Below are positions 7,501-16,826 of a stretch of DNA of 64,000 nucleotides, one piece after another; position 1 is the first letter of the stretch; each line of letters opens with the position of its first letter. The notes beneath the pieces are model-generated. The model was given only the letters and a program-made list of their open reading frames with translations, did not search any database and was not told where the DNA came from. This stretch comes from Planctomonas sp. JC2975 (GTDB taxonomy: Bacteria; Actinomycetota; Actinomycetes; Actinomycetales; Microbacteriaceae): contig NZ_JABEKS010000001.1 of the NCBI RefSeq assembly GCF_012985205.1, positions 1,612,001 through 1,676,000 of the forward strand, read 5' to 3'. The position numbers were made by a program, and so were the translations under genes.

Positions 7501-8797
7501 CCCGCCTCCGGATCGAGAACGGGAACAGCACGATCGCCACCACCAGGATGGCCAGCGCCGCCCACGGCACAGCGTCGATGCTCCACACAGCGTAGATCGC
7601 GCCGCCGACGACGGCGCCGCCGCCGATCCCCACGTTGAACGCGGTCGTGTACAGAGCGCTCGCCGTGTCGCGGAACCGTGCCGATGCCGCGTGCAGCAAC
7701 TCGGTCTGCAGAAGCGGTGGAAGGCATCCGAACGAGAGCGCCCACAGGGCGAAGGCGCCGATCGCCACAGGTGGGACGCCCGCGAAGGCGCCGAGGATCG
7801 CGATGGCGATCGTCGTCAGCAGCAGACCGGTCGCCGCCGCTGCACGCGGGATGCGTCCGAGCACCGTGCCGACGAGCACGGTGGCGACCGCTCCCATCAG
7901 GCCGCCGGCGAAGAGCATCGGGCCGACGGCGGCGGTGCCGAATCCCATGGCGTCGGAGACGAACGGCGCGACGTACGCGTTCAACGTGAAGCTGCCCAGC
8001 GTGATGAGCATGGTGAGCACGCAGATCATCAGCACGGGACGGATGCTCGCGTCCCTCCTGCGGGTCCGCTTGCGGCGCGCAGGCACCACCGTTCCGCCCG
8101 CCGTGATGGTCGGCACGCCGCCGGTGATGGATGCGACCCCGCCGGTCATCGTGTCGAGATGTGCGCTCGTCCGCTGCACCTTCGGCAGCATCGTGCCCAC
8201 CACGGCGGCTCCGACGACGAGCAGACAGCCGACGACGGCGAACGCCGTGCGCCAGCCGAACGCGTGGCCGAGGATGGTCGCCAGCGGCGATCCCAGGATC
8301 AGCGCCAGCGACACCCCGCCCGAGGTGATCGCCACCGCACGTGCCAGCTGGTGCGGCGGCACGATGTGCCCCGCGTAGGCTCCGGTGACCGCCCAGAACA
8401 CCCCGTGAGCCATGCCACCGGTGATGCGGGCGACGACCGCCACCCCGTAGTTCGGAGACACCGCCAGCAGCAACGAGCTGAGCCCGATCACCACGATGAC
8501 GACCACCACGAGCGGTCGGCGCGGGATGCGCCGGGTGAGTGCGGTGAGCGGAGTCGTCGCGATGACGACGGTGAAGGCGTAGACCGACACGAGAAGGCCC
8601 GCCTGCGGTGTCGACACGCTCAGCCCGGACGCGACCTCCGGCAGGAGGCCCGTCGGCAGCGTCTCGCTCGTGACCGCGAGAAAGGCCGCAGCGGCGAGCG
8701 CGAGCATCCCGACCCACGGGAAGCGCTCTGCAGACGTAGCCGTCGACGATGCCGGCGTGCCGGTCTCACTGCGCACATCCGGGTCGGACGACGACAT
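7484..8797 (-). CDS. MFS transporter (DHA1-type efflux/sugar exporter)
   Basis: 437 residues with twelve predicted membrane spans and a long basic loop in the middle (around RRKRTRRRD). The opening transmembrane block contains TSETLPTGLLPEVASGLSVS, typical of the arabinose/drug-efflux branch of the major facilitator family, and the motif-A-like TRRIPRRPLVVV follows helix 2. I chose the ATG at 8797 (MSSSDPDV) because AAGGGGG lies five bases upstream; a second ATG at 8812 lacks a ribosome site. It is divergent from purU and overlaps the sigma fusion gene tail to tail. The exported substrate cannot be read from sequence. Confidence 0.85.
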   Translation of the reverse strand: MSSSDPDVRSETGTPASSTATSAERFPWVGMLALAAAAFLAVTSETLPTGLLPEVASGLSVSTPQAGLLVSVYAFTVVIATTPLTALTRRIPRRPLVVVVIVVIGLSSLLLAVSPNYGVAVVARITGGMAHGVFWAVTGAYAGHIVPPHQLARAVAITSGGVSLALILGSPLATILGHAFGWRTAFAVVGCLLVVGAAVVGTMLPKVQRTSAHLDTMTGGVASITGGVPTITAGGTVVPARRKRTRRRDASIRPVLMICVLTMLITLGSFTLNAYVAPFVSDAMGFGTAAVGPMLFAGGLMGAVATVLVGTVLGRIPRAAAATGLLLTTIAIAILGAFAGVPPVAIGAFALWALSFGCLPPLLQTELLHAASARFRDTASALYTTAFNVGIGGGAVVGGAIYAVWSIDAVPWAALAILVVAIVLFPFSIRRRVIPQA

Positions 8798-8985
8798 CGG
8801 TGCCCCCTTCATCGGCTGGTTCGATTGCGGATCGACGCTGTGCCATCACGCGGTCTCAACGGCGATTCCCTGCGGCGATTACCTACGGTGTTCCTCGGCT
8901 CCGGACATCAGGCGGAACGACTCACTCTAATCGATTCGACCACCGACGCGACGGGGCTCTTCGCACCGTGCCCTACCCTGGTGGG

Positions 8986-9873
8986 ATGCAGCCCGACACG
9001 CCGGAAACGGCCGAGCAGCCCCGTGCTCTGCAGCACTGGGTGCTCACGCTCATCTGCGCCGACCGCCCAGGCATCGTGCACGCCGTCAGCGGTGCCGTGG
9101 TCGAGGCCCGCGGCAACATCACCGAGAGCCAGCAGTTCTCGAGTGCGGACACAGGGCGCTTCTTCATGCGGCTGCAGATCGAGTCGCCCGCCGACCGATC
9201 CGAGTTCGCGGCGGCACTGAGTCCCGTCATCCAGCGGTACGAGATGACGTCGACGCTCGACGTCGTCGGCCGTCCGCTGCGCACGCTGGTGCTGGCATCC
9301 ACCGCAGCGCACTGCGTCAACGACCTGCTGTTCAGGCAGCGCGCCGGCCAGCTCGCGGTCGACATCCCTCTCGTGCTGTCCAACCACGGAGCACTGCGCG
9401 AGCTCGCGGGCTTCTACGGGGTGCCGTTCGAATCGATGCCCGTGACGGATGCCGCGAGCAAGGCGGCCTTCGAGGCACGCGTTCTCGAGGCTGTCGCCGA
9501 GCACGACATCGAGCTCGTCGTGCTCGCCAGGTACATGCAGATCGTGTCGCCGGAGCTGTGCGAGGCCCTGGCCGGACGGTGCATCAACATCCACCACTCC
9601 TTCCTTCCCGGTTTCAAGGGCGCGAACCCGTACAAGCAAGCGCACGCGCGCGGCGTGAAGCTCATCGGAGCAACGGCGCACTTCGTCACGAGCGACCTCG
9701 ACGAGGGTCCGATCATCGAGCAGAACGTGGTGCGCGTCGACCACGCGCAGTCGCCGGCGCAGCTCGTGGCGATCGGTCAAGACGAGGAGAGCCGCACCCT
9801 TCGGCAGGCGGTGAAGTGGTTCGCGGAGAACCGCATTCTGCTCGACGGCGCGCGCACGATCATCTTCCGCTGA
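8986..9873 (+). CDS. purU: formyltetrahydrofolate deformylase
   Basis: 295 residues. An N-terminal ACT domain (about 17-90, LTLICADRPGIVHAVSGAVV) precedes a formyltransferase-fold catalytic domain. The active-site segment INIHHSFLPGFKGANPYKQA carries the Asn/His pair, and the catalytic Asp sits in TSDLDEGPIIEQ. The enzyme hydrolyses 10-formyl-THF to THF and formate, balancing one-carbon pools; the ACT domain senses glycine/methionine in known homologues. The ATG at 8986 follows TACCCT (8974-8979) by six bases, suggesting leaderless expression. A ZTP riboswitch controls glyA at the left end of the window, so folate genes occur twice here, though not clustered. Confidence 0.94.
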   Translation: MQPDTPETAEQPRALQHWVLTLICADRPGIVHAVSGAVVEARGNITESQQFSSADTGRFFMRLQIESPADRSEFAAALSPVIQRYEMTSTLDVVGRPLRTLVLASTAAHCVNDLLFRQRAGQLAVDIPLVLSNHGALRELAGFYGVPFESMPVTDAASKAAFEARVLEAVAEHDIELVVLARYMQIVSPELCEALAGRCINIHHSFLPGFKGANPYKQAHARGVKLIGATAHFVTSDLDEGPIIEQNVVRVDHAQSPAQLVAIGQDEESRTLRQAVKWFAENRILLDGARTIIFR

Positions 9874-9948
9874 CCAGGGTCTTCTCCTCGAGCGGTCGCG
9901 TCGGCCCGCACGCAGAACGAGCGTCTTCGGCCAACTATCATTGAGGGG

Positions 9949-10311
9949 ATGTCTGCCCAGAATTCCGAGCACCGGCACGTCCAGATCGACTTCTGGGACG
10001 TGCTGCGGTTCGTCATCGAACTGTTCGCGTTCGTCAGCCTGTGCGTGTGGGGTTTCATCGCCTGGCCGTTCCCCTGGAACATCGTGGTCGGCATCGGAGC
10101 GCCGGCCCTGGCGATCGTGCTCTGGGCGCTCTTCCGCTCCCCGAAGGCCGTCATCCACGTCGACGCCTTCGGTAAGGCCATCGTCGAGATCATCGTGATG
10201 ACAGCCGCTGCTTTCGCGTGGTGGGATCTCGGCCAGCCGATCGTCGCCGTGATCTTCGCGATCGTCGCGCTTGTCAGCGGCATCATCTCCGGCCGCAAGG
10301 AACTGTCATGA
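9949..10311 (+). CDS. YrdB-family (DUF2568) small membrane protein
   Basis: 120 residues with four membrane spans, starting DFWDVLRFVIELFAFVSLCV, the DUF2568/YrdB pattern, and including the conserved WGFIAWPFPWNI. Function is unknown. The ATG at 9949 is preceded by TATCAT (9936-9941) seven bases away and by a GAGGGG stretch, so it could be leaderless or use a very close ribosome site. Its stop overlaps the nagA start (ATGA, 10308-10311), so the two are translationally coupled. Confidence 0.8.
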   Translation: MSAQNSEHRHVQIDFWDVLRFVIELFAFVSLCVWGFIAWPFPWNIVVGIGAPALAIVLWALFRSPKAVIHVDAFGKAIVEIIVMTAAAFAWWDLGQPIVAVIFAIVALVSGIISGRKELS

Positions 10312-11462
10312 GCGCGACGCGAATCATCCGCGGAGCACGCAAGCTGGATGCCGGCGGCCAGGTCGACGACTTCTGGCTCGCCGCTGAGGGCGAGCGCATC
10401 GTGGCGACCGGCAGCGGATCCGGCTGGCGTGCCTACGCCGATGGCGCCGAGACCACGGATGCCGGCGGACGCTGGCTCACTCCCGGATTCATCGACCTGC
10501 ACTCGCACGGCGCAGGCGGGGCGGCGTACGAAGGCGATCCCGACGAGATGGCCGTCGCGCTGGAGACGCACCGCCGTCACGGCACGACGCGCTCCGTGCT
10601 GAGCCTGGTCGCGAATCCGTTGGCGGAGCTGCGCGAGTGCCTCGAAGACATCGCGGACCTGGTGGAGGCCGATCCGTTGGTGCTCGGCTCACACCTCGAG
10701 GGTCCGTTCCTCAACCCCGACCGTCGCGGCGCCCACAACGTCGACTTCCTCCGCACGCCTGACGATCCGGAGCTCGTCGAGCAACTCATCGCTGCCGCCC
10801 GCGGCACGCTGCGGCAGATCACCATCGCCCCGGAGCTCCCCGGCGCCATGGAGGCCATCGACGTGCTCGTCGAGGCGGGCGTCGTCGTCGCCGTCGGGCA
10901 CACCGAGGCCACGGAAGACCAGGCGAAGGCCGCGTTCGACCGCGGGGCGCGACTGCTGACGCACGCTTTCAACGCGATGCCGAGCATCCAGCACCGCGCG
11001 CCGGGCCCGATCATCGCGGCGTTCGACGACGACCGGGTCGTGCTCGAGCTCATCCTGGACGGTTTCCACGTGCATCCGGATGTCGCGCACCTCGCGTTCG
11101 TGCAGGCTCCCGGCCGTATCGCCCTGATCACCGACTCGATGGCCGCTGCCGGCGCCGCGGACGGCGACTACCGCCTCGGCTCGCTCAACGTGACCGTCAC
11201 GGACGGCAAGGCGTTGCTCTCCGGCACGAACAGCATCGCGGGGTCCACGCTCACCCAGGATGTCGCCCTGAAGGTCGCCGTCGAGCGCACGCGCATCGAG
11301 CCCGCCGTCGCCGTTGAGGCGCTCACTCTCACGCCCGCGCGCGTACTGGGTCTCGACCACGAACTGGGACGCCTGGCTCCCGGATACCTCGCGGATGCCG
11401 TACTGCTCGACCACGAGTGGTCGGTGCGCGCAGTGTGGGCCGCCGGCGCGACGCTGGTCTGA
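10308..11462 (+). CDS. nagA: N-acetylglucosamine-6-phosphate deacetylase
   Basis: 384 residues of the amidohydrolase superfamily. Metal and substrate motifs are present in order: PGFIDLHSHGAGG near 62, GSHLEGPFLNP with the metal Glu near 127, VGHTEAT near 197, LTHAFNAM near 219, LDGFHVHP near 250, and ITDSMAAAG with the catalytic Asp near 277. It removes acetate from GlcNAc-6-phosphate (or GalNAc-6-phosphate), feeding NagB. It is coupled by ATGA to the small membrane gene before it rather than sitting with nagB at 13.4 kb, so control of the two pathway steps may differ. It could also serve the SIS/aldolase operon at 0.5-4 kb. Confidence 0.93.
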   Translation: MSATRIIRGARKLDAGGQVDDFWLAAEGERIVATGSGSGWRAYADGAETTDAGGRWLTPGFIDLHSHGAGGAAYEGDPDEMAVALETHRRHGTTRSVLSLVANPLAELRECLEDIADLVEADPLVLGSHLEGPFLNPDRRGAHNVDFLRTPDDPELVEQLIAAARGTLRQITIAPELPGAMEAIDVLVEAGVVVAVGHTEATEDQAKAAFDRGARLLTHAFNAMPSIQHRAPGPIIAAFDDDRVVLELILDGFHVHPDVAHLAFVQAPGRIALITDSMAAAGAADGDYRLGSLNVTVTDGKALLSGTNSIAGSTLTQDVALKVAVERTRIEPAVAVEALTLTPARVLGLDHELGRLAPGYLADAVLLDHEWSVRAVWAAGATLV

Positions 11463-11494
11463 GGTCGGCCGTCGCTTCACGGCGCCCCTAGTTC

Positions 11495-12661
11495 TCAGCA
11501 CTCGAGCGCGGGCAGCGTCGGTGGTTTCGTCGGACCCGCGCCGAATCCGGACAGTACGGCAGGCAGCCCCGAGCGTGCGAACGCGTTCCGTGCCGCGATG
11601 CCGAAGCGTGTCGCCGGCACCATGAGGCGCACGTTGGCGCCGATCCGCTGCTTGCGCCTGACCCTGGTCCGCAGATCCGACTCGTACCGAGCCAACGCAG
11701 CGCTCCAGTCGTCGTCGGCTGCGGCGACGCTGTTCGCCAGCCGGTATGCACCGACGATCGCGAGCTCGGCGCCGGCCCCTGCTGCCGGTGACGCGCACCA
11801 GGCCGCGTCGCCGACGAGCACCACGCGTCCCCGCGCCCAGGAGGGCATGCGCACCTGGGCCAGCGCGTCGAAGTACAGCCCGTCGCCGGCGAGCACGGAT
11901 GCGAGGAGTTCAGGTGTGCGCCATCCCGTCACGTCCGAGAATGCCTCGGCGAGCATCCGCCGCTTCCCTTCGACGGTGAGACGTGCATCGCCGTGCTCGC
12001 TCGTGCTCAGGGATGACCTGAAGGTGAAATACGACTTCGCCTGCGCATGATGGCCTGAGCGGTAGATCCCGGCCATCTTCCCCGGCACGTTGTACATCGT
12101 GACCCAACGGTCTTCACCGAGCGAGGCGTCGGCGTCGCCGAACGCGAAGTAGTGATCGCGGAATCGCAGGAACTCCGCTTCACCGCCGAACACCAGGCGC
12201 CGCACCGTGGAGTGCAGGCCATCCGCGCCGATCACCAGTGCGAAACGGTCGACGCTGCCGCTCTCGAAACGCACGCGGACGCCCGACGAGTCCTGCTCGA
12301 TTCCGACCGGCGAGTCGCCGAATCGCACACCCGGCGCGAGCTCTGCGAGCAACGCCACCAGGTCGCCTCGCATGACCTCGACATCACCGGCATCCGCCGT
12401 ACGGACTCGGGCGATCGTGCGGCCGCCCCCGTCGATGAACTTCATGCCGAGCACGTCGGCCGCCGATCGCTGCACGGCGTGCAGGATGCCCATGGCGTCG
12501 GCCACCGCGACCGCTTCGCCCCGCAGATCCACACCGTTGCCGCCGCTTCGGGGCCCTGATGCCTTCTCGATCACAACGGGTTCGAATCCGTGCCTGGCCA
12601 GCCAGTAGGCGGCGGTCAGCCCGGCGATGCTCGCCCCGACGATCAGGATTCTCTCCCGCAT
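11495..12661 (-). CDS. FAD-dependent monooxygenase (TetX/PheA-like flavoprotein)
   Basis: 388 residues. The N-terminal FAD-binding Rossmann motif is ILIVGASIAGLTAAYWLARH, followed by DLRGEAVAVADAMG with the DG-like region, and the second FAD motif VVLVGDAAWCASPAAGAGAE near 290. This is the class A aromatic hydroxylase / tetracycline-oxygenase pattern (PF01494). A GAGGAGG ribosome site lies directly upstream of the ATG at 12661. It is divergent from a TetR gene with two near-identical operators between them, so it is probably induced by the compound it oxidises. Substrate unknown. Confidence 0.85.
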   Translation of the reverse strand: MRERILIVGASIAGLTAAYWLARHGFEPVVIEKASGPRSGGNGVDLRGEAVAVADAMGILHAVQRSAADVLGMKFIDGGGRTIARVRTADAGDVEVMRGDLVALLAELAPGVRFGDSPVGIEQDSSGVRVRFESGSVDRFALVIGADGLHSTVRRLVFGGEAEFLRFRDHYFAFGDADASLGEDRWVTMYNVPGKMAGIYRSGHHAQAKSYFTFRSSLSTSEHGDARLTVEGKRRMLAEAFSDVTGWRTPELLASVLAGDGLYFDALAQVRMPSWARGRVVLVGDAAWCASPAAGAGAELAIVGAYRLANSVAAADDDWSAALARYESDLRTRVRRKQRIGANVRLMVPATRFGIAARNAFARSGLPAVLSGFGAGPTKPPTLPALEC

Positions 12662-12700
12662 GGGTCCTCCTCGATGTGCAGAGGAACGGCTACAGTAAGT

Positions 12701-12741
12701 GAAACGCTCGTTCCGAATACATCATCTGAAACGGACATTCC
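12701..12741. promoter_or_regulatory. twin TetR operators between monooxygenase and tetR genes
   Basis: Two copies of GAAACGNNCRTTCC stand 27 bases apart: GAAACGCTCGTTCC (12701-12714) and GAAACGGACATTCC (12728-12741). Each is a near-palindrome (GRAACG/CGTTYC), most clearly the first. They cover the presumed start sites of both divergent genes. Binding by the adjacent TetR protein is inferred from position and symmetry. Confidence 0.62.
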
Positions 12742-12743
12742 AT

Positions 12744-13352
12744 TTGTCAACCCGCACGGGCACAGCTCCCCCCGACGTCAGCCCTGCCTCTCCGCAGCCG
12801 CGACGTGCCGATGCCGTTCGCAACCGCGAGGCGGCGCTCCAGGCCACGATCGCGCTGCTGGCCGAGCCGGGCTCGACCCTCACCGTCGAGGCCATCGCGC
12901 GACGTGCCGAGCTTGGACCGGCGACGGTGGTGCGCGCATTCGGCAGTAAGGATGCGCTCATCGACGCGGCCGTCGCGGGACTCCTCGCCCCGCTCGTGGA
13001 TCGAGCTCGCGAGCTCCGTGACGCCGGATCAGGGGATCAGGCGCTCATGACCTTCCTGCCGGAGTTGATGGCGTTCCACGCCGCGCACAGCGCCATCGAC
13101 GAACGGCTAGCAGGCCTTCGCCTCCCGGCCGCGAACGAGCAGGAGTCCGCACTGGTCGCCGTGATGCACGAGTTGGTCGAGGACGGCCGGGCATCCGGCC
13201 GCATCCGCACCGACATCGACTCGGCCGTCATCGCCACCCTCATCGCCGAGACCACGCACGCGCTCGCACGCAGCGCCGCCACGGACCCGCAGGTCTACAC
13301 GGCGTACGCGAAAGTGCTCGTCGACGGGCTCCGCAGCTCGCGCGCGGGCTGA
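12744..13352 (+). CDS. TetR/AcrR-family transcriptional regulator
   Basis: 202 residues from a TTG at 12744. The N-terminal helix-turn-helix reads NREAALQATIALLAE, LTVEAIARRAELGPATVVRA then FGSKDALIDAAV, the TetR pattern; the C-terminal half (ELMAFHAAHSAIDERLAG) resembles the SbtR-type ligand domain. An in-frame GTG at 12699 would extend it by 15 residues but would place both operators inside the coding region; I prefer the TTG, though it has no ribosome site. It is divergent from the FAD monooxygenase and most likely represses it and itself. Confidence 0.85.
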   Translation: MSTRTGTAPPDVSPASPQPRRADAVRNREAALQATIALLAEPGSTLTVEAIARRAELGPATVVRAFGSKDALIDAAVAGLLAPLVDRARELRDAGSGDQALMTFLPELMAFHAAHSAIDERLAGLRLPAANEQESALVAVMHELVEDGRASGRIRTDIDSAVIATLIAETTHALARSAATDPQVYTAYAKVLVDGLRSSRAG

Positions 13353-13381
13353 CCAACCCCGGAAGCCGGGTCGCCGCCCGC

Positions 13382-14161
13382 TTACAACTGCCAGCCCGGC
13401 TTGTTGTCGTACGTGTACGTGTAGTACTCGTTCAGCGTCAGCTTGCTGGCGGCCGCCTCGTCCACGATGACCGTCGCGTGCTCGTGGAACTGCAGGATCG
13501 ATGCCGGGCACATGCTGGACACCGGGCCTTCGACCGCGGCGGCGATGGCATCCGCTTTGCCCTCCCCCTGCGCAACGAGCACGAGGCGCCTCGCGTTCAT
13601 GATCGTGCCGAGTCCCTGCGTCACGCAGTGCGTCGGCACCTCGGCGAGCGAGTCGAAGAATCGTGCGTTGTCTGCGCGGGTCTTCGGAGCCAGCGTCTTG
13701 ATGCGCGTGCGCGAGGCGAACGACGAGGTCGGCTCGTTGAATCCGATGTGGCCGTTGGCACCGATGCCGAGGATCTGGATGTCGATGCCGCCTGCATCGG
13801 CGATCGCCTGCTCGTAGTCGCGACAGGCCACCTCGATGTCGACGGCCCGGCCGTCTGGCACCTGCACGAGCGTCGGATCCATGCGCAGCGGCTCGACCAC
13901 TTCGGTGCGGATCACGGATGCGTAGCTCTGCGGGTGCTCCTCCGCGATGCCCACGTACTCGTCGAGCGCGAAGCCGCGCACTCCCGTGAAGTCCAGCGTG
14001 CCGGCTGCCACGCGCCCTGCGAGGCTCCCGTAGATGGCCAGGGGTGAGGATCCGGTCGCCAGGCCGATCACCGCGCGCGGCTTGGATTCCACCACGCGCT
14101 CGATCAGGTCGGCGGCCAGCGTGCCCACCTCGTCGGCGGTCTGCTTGATCACGACTTCCAC
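13382..14161 (-). CDS. nagB: glucosamine-6-phosphate deaminase
   Basis: 259 residues, the normal length. Key motifs: GLATGSSPLAIYG phosphate loop near 32, FALDEYVGI with the catalytic Asp near 67, LGIGANGHIGFNEP with the catalytic His near 138, and TQGLGTIM near 182. It turns glucosamine-6-phosphate into fructose-6-phosphate and ammonia. The start is GTG at 14161, preceded by GAGGAGGGG. It is the third gene of the minus-strand GH3-ROK kinase-nagB operon, 32 bases after the kinase, so hexosamines freed by the GH3 enzyme can be phosphorylated and deaminated here. Confidence 0.95.
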   Translation of the reverse strand: MEVVIKQTADEVGTLAADLIERVVESKPRAVIGLATGSSPLAIYGSLAGRVAAGTLDFTGVRGFALDEYVGIAEEHPQSYASVIRTEVVEPLRMDPTLVQVPDGRAVDIEVACRDYEQAIADAGGIDIQILGIGANGHIGFNEPTSSFASRTRIKTLAPKTRADNARFFDSLAEVPTHCVTQGLGTIMNARRLVLVAQGEGKADAIAAAVEGPVSSMCPASILQFHEHATVIVDEAAASKLTLNEYYTYTYDNKPGWQL

Positions 14162-14193
14162 GGATGCCCCTCCTCGGGTTTGATCGTCGTCGT

Positions 14194-15135
14194 TCAGTCT
14201 TGCGGAACGGGGAGGCCGACTCCACCGGGCTCCGGTGCGCCGGTGGTGCCGATCAGCGCCGCGCCGACGGCTGCGGCCGGAAGACCGGCTGGGAGCATCC
14301 GCACGCGGTCGGCCACGTCGAGTGATCGCAGGAAGGCCGAGTCGTGCTCCCAGTCGCGCAAGACGTCCAGCACGGGACTCAGGAGCCGCCCGCCGAGGTT
14401 GCTGACGCCGCCGCCGATCACGACGGTCTGCACGTCGACGGTCAGCACCAGAACACGCACGGCGGATGCCACGCCCGCGGCGAGCGTGTCGCGCACAGCC
14501 AGCGCCCGCTCGTCTCCGGCGTCCGCGGCATCGAAGAGCTCGACAGCCGGCAGGGCCGCCTTCGACGGCCACATCCGAGCGATGCCGGATCCGGATGCCA
14601 GCGTCTCGAGGCATCCGCGCTGCCCGCAGCTGCACACCGCGCCCTTCGGGTCGACGGGGATATGACCGATCTCGCCCGCGCCGCCACCTGATCCGCGCTG
14701 CAGCTCGCCGTCGACCACGATCCCGGCCGCCATGCCGGTGCCGAGGTTCAAGAGCGCTGCCGAACCGGTGAGCCCGAGCAGATGGTAGGTGCCCAGCGAC
14801 GCGGCCTTCACGTCGTTCTCGACGCGCACCGGAACACCGACGCGGAAGCTCAGCTCGGCGCCGAGCGAGAGCTCCTCGACTCCGAGGTTCACCGCGTGGC
14901 GGACACGTCCCGAGTCCGGATCGACCATGCCCGGAATACCGACGCCGATCGTCTCCGCCGCCACGAGCCCGGTTCCCGCCTGTTCGATGACAGCGCGAAC
15001 GGACCGCTCAGCGGAGTCGAGCACCGCGGCCGGCCCGATGCCGGTCGGAACCCGCACACTGGCACGCACCCCGCCCCGAGCGTCGAGGACGACGGCGTCG
15101 GTCTTCGTCCCGCCGATGTCGAGGCCGAGCCTCAC
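14194..15135 (-). CDS. ROK-family sugar kinase (probably GlcNAc/glucosamine kinase)
   Basis: 313 residues, starting at a GTG (15135) that overlaps the GH3 stop codon (GTGA). ROK motifs are complete: LGLDIGGTKTDAVVLD, GIPGMVDPDSG, VENDVKAASLG with the catalytic Asp, NLGTGMAAGIVVDG, AGEIGHIPVD and the zinc motif CSCGQRGCLE. There is no DNA-binding domain. Between a NagZ-like hydrolase and nagB it most likely phosphorylates a free N-acetylhexosamine or glucosamine released inside the cell. The deacetylase nagA lies elsewhere (10.3 kb). Confidence 0.87.
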   Translation of the reverse strand: MRLGLDIGGTKTDAVVLDARGGVRASVRVPTGIGPAAVLDSAERSVRAVIEQAGTGLVAAETIGVGIPGMVDPDSGRVRHAVNLGVEELSLGAELSFRVGVPVRVENDVKAASLGTYHLLGLTGSAALLNLGTGMAAGIVVDGELQRGSGGGAGEIGHIPVDPKGAVCSCGQRGCLETLASGSGIARMWPSKAALPAVELFDAADAGDERALAVRDTLAAGVASAVRVLVLTVDVQTVVIGGGVSNLGGRLLSPVLDVLRDWEHDSAFLRSLDVADRVRMLPAGLPAAAVGAALIGTTGAPEPGGVGLPVPQD

Positions 15136-16826
15136 CGCCGCTCCCCCTGCGGATCCGCATCGGAGACAGAACCCTGCGCCGCACGGTCCGTGCCGTCGAG
15201 GAACGCCATCAGGGCGCGCCCCATCAGGCGCGAGCCACCGAAGGTCGCGACATCGGCGTAGGCGCGGTCGTCCGCCGGCCATCCCATGTCGACCACGAGA
15301 GTGGTCCGCTTCGCGCGCAGTGCATCGACCGCTGTCCGAGCGAAGTCGTAGCGGTGCACAGCCTTGCCGATCACGACCACACCTCGATTCTCCGGCACCG
15401 CGCCCAGGATGTCGCCTATCCGGGCGTCGAGAACGCCGCGCGCGGCATCCGTCTCGCCGACGACGAACTCCGCATGCTCGGCCCACGCCCGCGAGTCCGT
15501 CGCTTCCGGTGCCGCCCCTACCTGGGCGAACGGCCCCCATGGCGCGACGCCGACAGCGATATTCGCCTCGGTCTCGAGCCGGACGACAGCGAAGGGGCCT
15601 TCCTTCTCCGTGGCACGCAGCGCCGACAGTGCCGACTCGCGCACGTCGAAGGCCTGCTGCGCCCGCTCGATGCCGACGAGATGCGTCTCGCCGCTCGTGG
15701 CTTCGCCGGTAGAGCTCGTCGGAACCGGCCCGGCCTGGGGAGCGGCTTCCACAGGTTCCTCCGACGACAACGCGAGGTCCCTGGCGAGCTCGCGCACCCG
15801 ACCGGCCGCCTCCGCGACCCGATCCGCGCTCAGCCGACCGGCCGCGATGGCCTCCTCCACAGCGCTCACGATGTCGCCGATCAGTTCGTCCGCCGTCTCC
15901 GTCCCTATGCAGAGCAGGTCGCAGCCGGCAGCGAGTGCACGCACAGCGGCCTCAGGAATGCCCGTCTCACCGCTCGCCCCCTTCATATCGAGGGCATCGG
16001 TGACGATGACGCCGTCGAAGCCCAGTTCCTCGCGCAGCAAACCCTGCAGGATGCGCGGCGAGAAGGTGGCAGGACGCTCGGCGTCCACCTGGGGAAGCAT
16101 GATGTGCGACGTCATGATCGTGCGAACGCCGGCCTGGATCGCGGCACGGAACGGCACGAGCTCGCGCTCGCGCAGTTCTTCCAGCGAGCGATCGATCACC
16201 GGGAGCGACAGGTGCGAGTCCATCGCCGTGTCGCCGTGTCCGGGGAAGTGCTTGGCGCATGCCGCGACGCCCGTCGACTGGAGGCCGTCGACGAAGGCGG
16301 CGCCGTGCCTGGCGACGAGTGCGGCATCAGATCCGAAGCTGCGGACCCCGATGACCGGGTTGTCCGGGTTGGAGTTCACGTCGACGTCCGGCGCGAAGTC
16401 GAGCGTGCAGGAGGTGGCACGCAGAGCGGATCCGACGCCGCGCCCCACGCGCTGCGTCAGCTCGTCGTCGTCGAGCCTGCCGAGCACGGCGGCTCCCGGA
16501 TACGGCGATCCGTCCGCGTAGTTCAGCCGGGTGACGTCGCCGCTCTCCTCGTCGATGGCGATCACGGCGAGCTGATTCGCCGTCAGGATCGCCTCGTTCA
16601 GCGCGTTCAGTTGCGCGGGCGAAGCGATGTTCGGACCGAACACGCACACTCCGCCGAGTCCGGCCTCGAGACGCACGCGCAGCGCCTCCGGCAGCTCGGT
16701 GCCGACGAATCCGGGCAGCAGCGTCGTCGCGATGGCGCGCGTCCGCTGAAGCGGATCGCCCATGTCGATCGACTGCTCCGACACGGCGGTGCGATGGGCG
16801 CGACGAGTCGCCTCTGGCTCAGACAT
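15132..16826 (-). CDS. GH3 beta-N-acetylhexosaminidase (NagZ-like)
   Basis: 564 residues. The N-terminal TIM barrel carries KHFPGHGDTAMDSHLSLP, where the Asp-His pair is the NagZ-type acid/base, and GVIVTDALDMKGA with the nucleophile Asp. A second alpha/beta domain follows (from about residue 400, VVVIGKAVHRYD). No signal peptide or lipobox is seen, so it acts in the cytoplasm on imported fragments. Known relatives release GlcNAc from chitobiose or muropeptides. It leads the minus-strand operon with the ROK kinase and nagB. A promoter at 16834-16863 leaves only seven bases before the ATG, so the mRNA may be leaderless. Confidence 0.88.
   Translation of the reverse strand: MSEPEATRRAHRTAVSEQSIDMGDPLQRTRAIATTLLPGFVGTELPEALRVRLEAGLGGVCVFGPNIASPAQLNALNEAILTANQLAVIAIDEESGDVTRLNYADGSPYPGAAVLGRLDDDELTQRVGRGVGSALRATSCTLDFAPDVDVNSNPDNPVIGVRSFGSDAALVARHGAAFVDGLQSTGVAACAKHFPGHGDTAMDSHLSLPVIDRSLEELRERELVPFRAAIQAGVRTIMTSHIMLPQVDAERPATFSPRILQGLLREELGFDGVIVTDALDMKGASGETGIPEAAVRALAAGCDLLCIGTETADELIGDIVSAVEEAIAAGRLSADRVAEAAGRVRELARDLALSSEEPVEAAPQAGPVPTSSTGEATSGETHLVGIERAQQAFDVRESALSALRATEKEGPFAVVRLETEANIAVGVAPWGPFAQVGAAPEATDSRAWAEHAEFVVGETDAARGVLDARIGDILGAVPENRGVVVIGKAVHRYDFARTAVDALRAKRTTLVVDMGWPADDRAYADVATFGGSRLMGRALMAFLDGTDRAAQGSVSDADPQGERR

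Noticed and set aside
12699-12743. Upstream GTG extension of the TetR gene
   Set aside because: It would put both operators inside the coding region; kept only as an alternative start.
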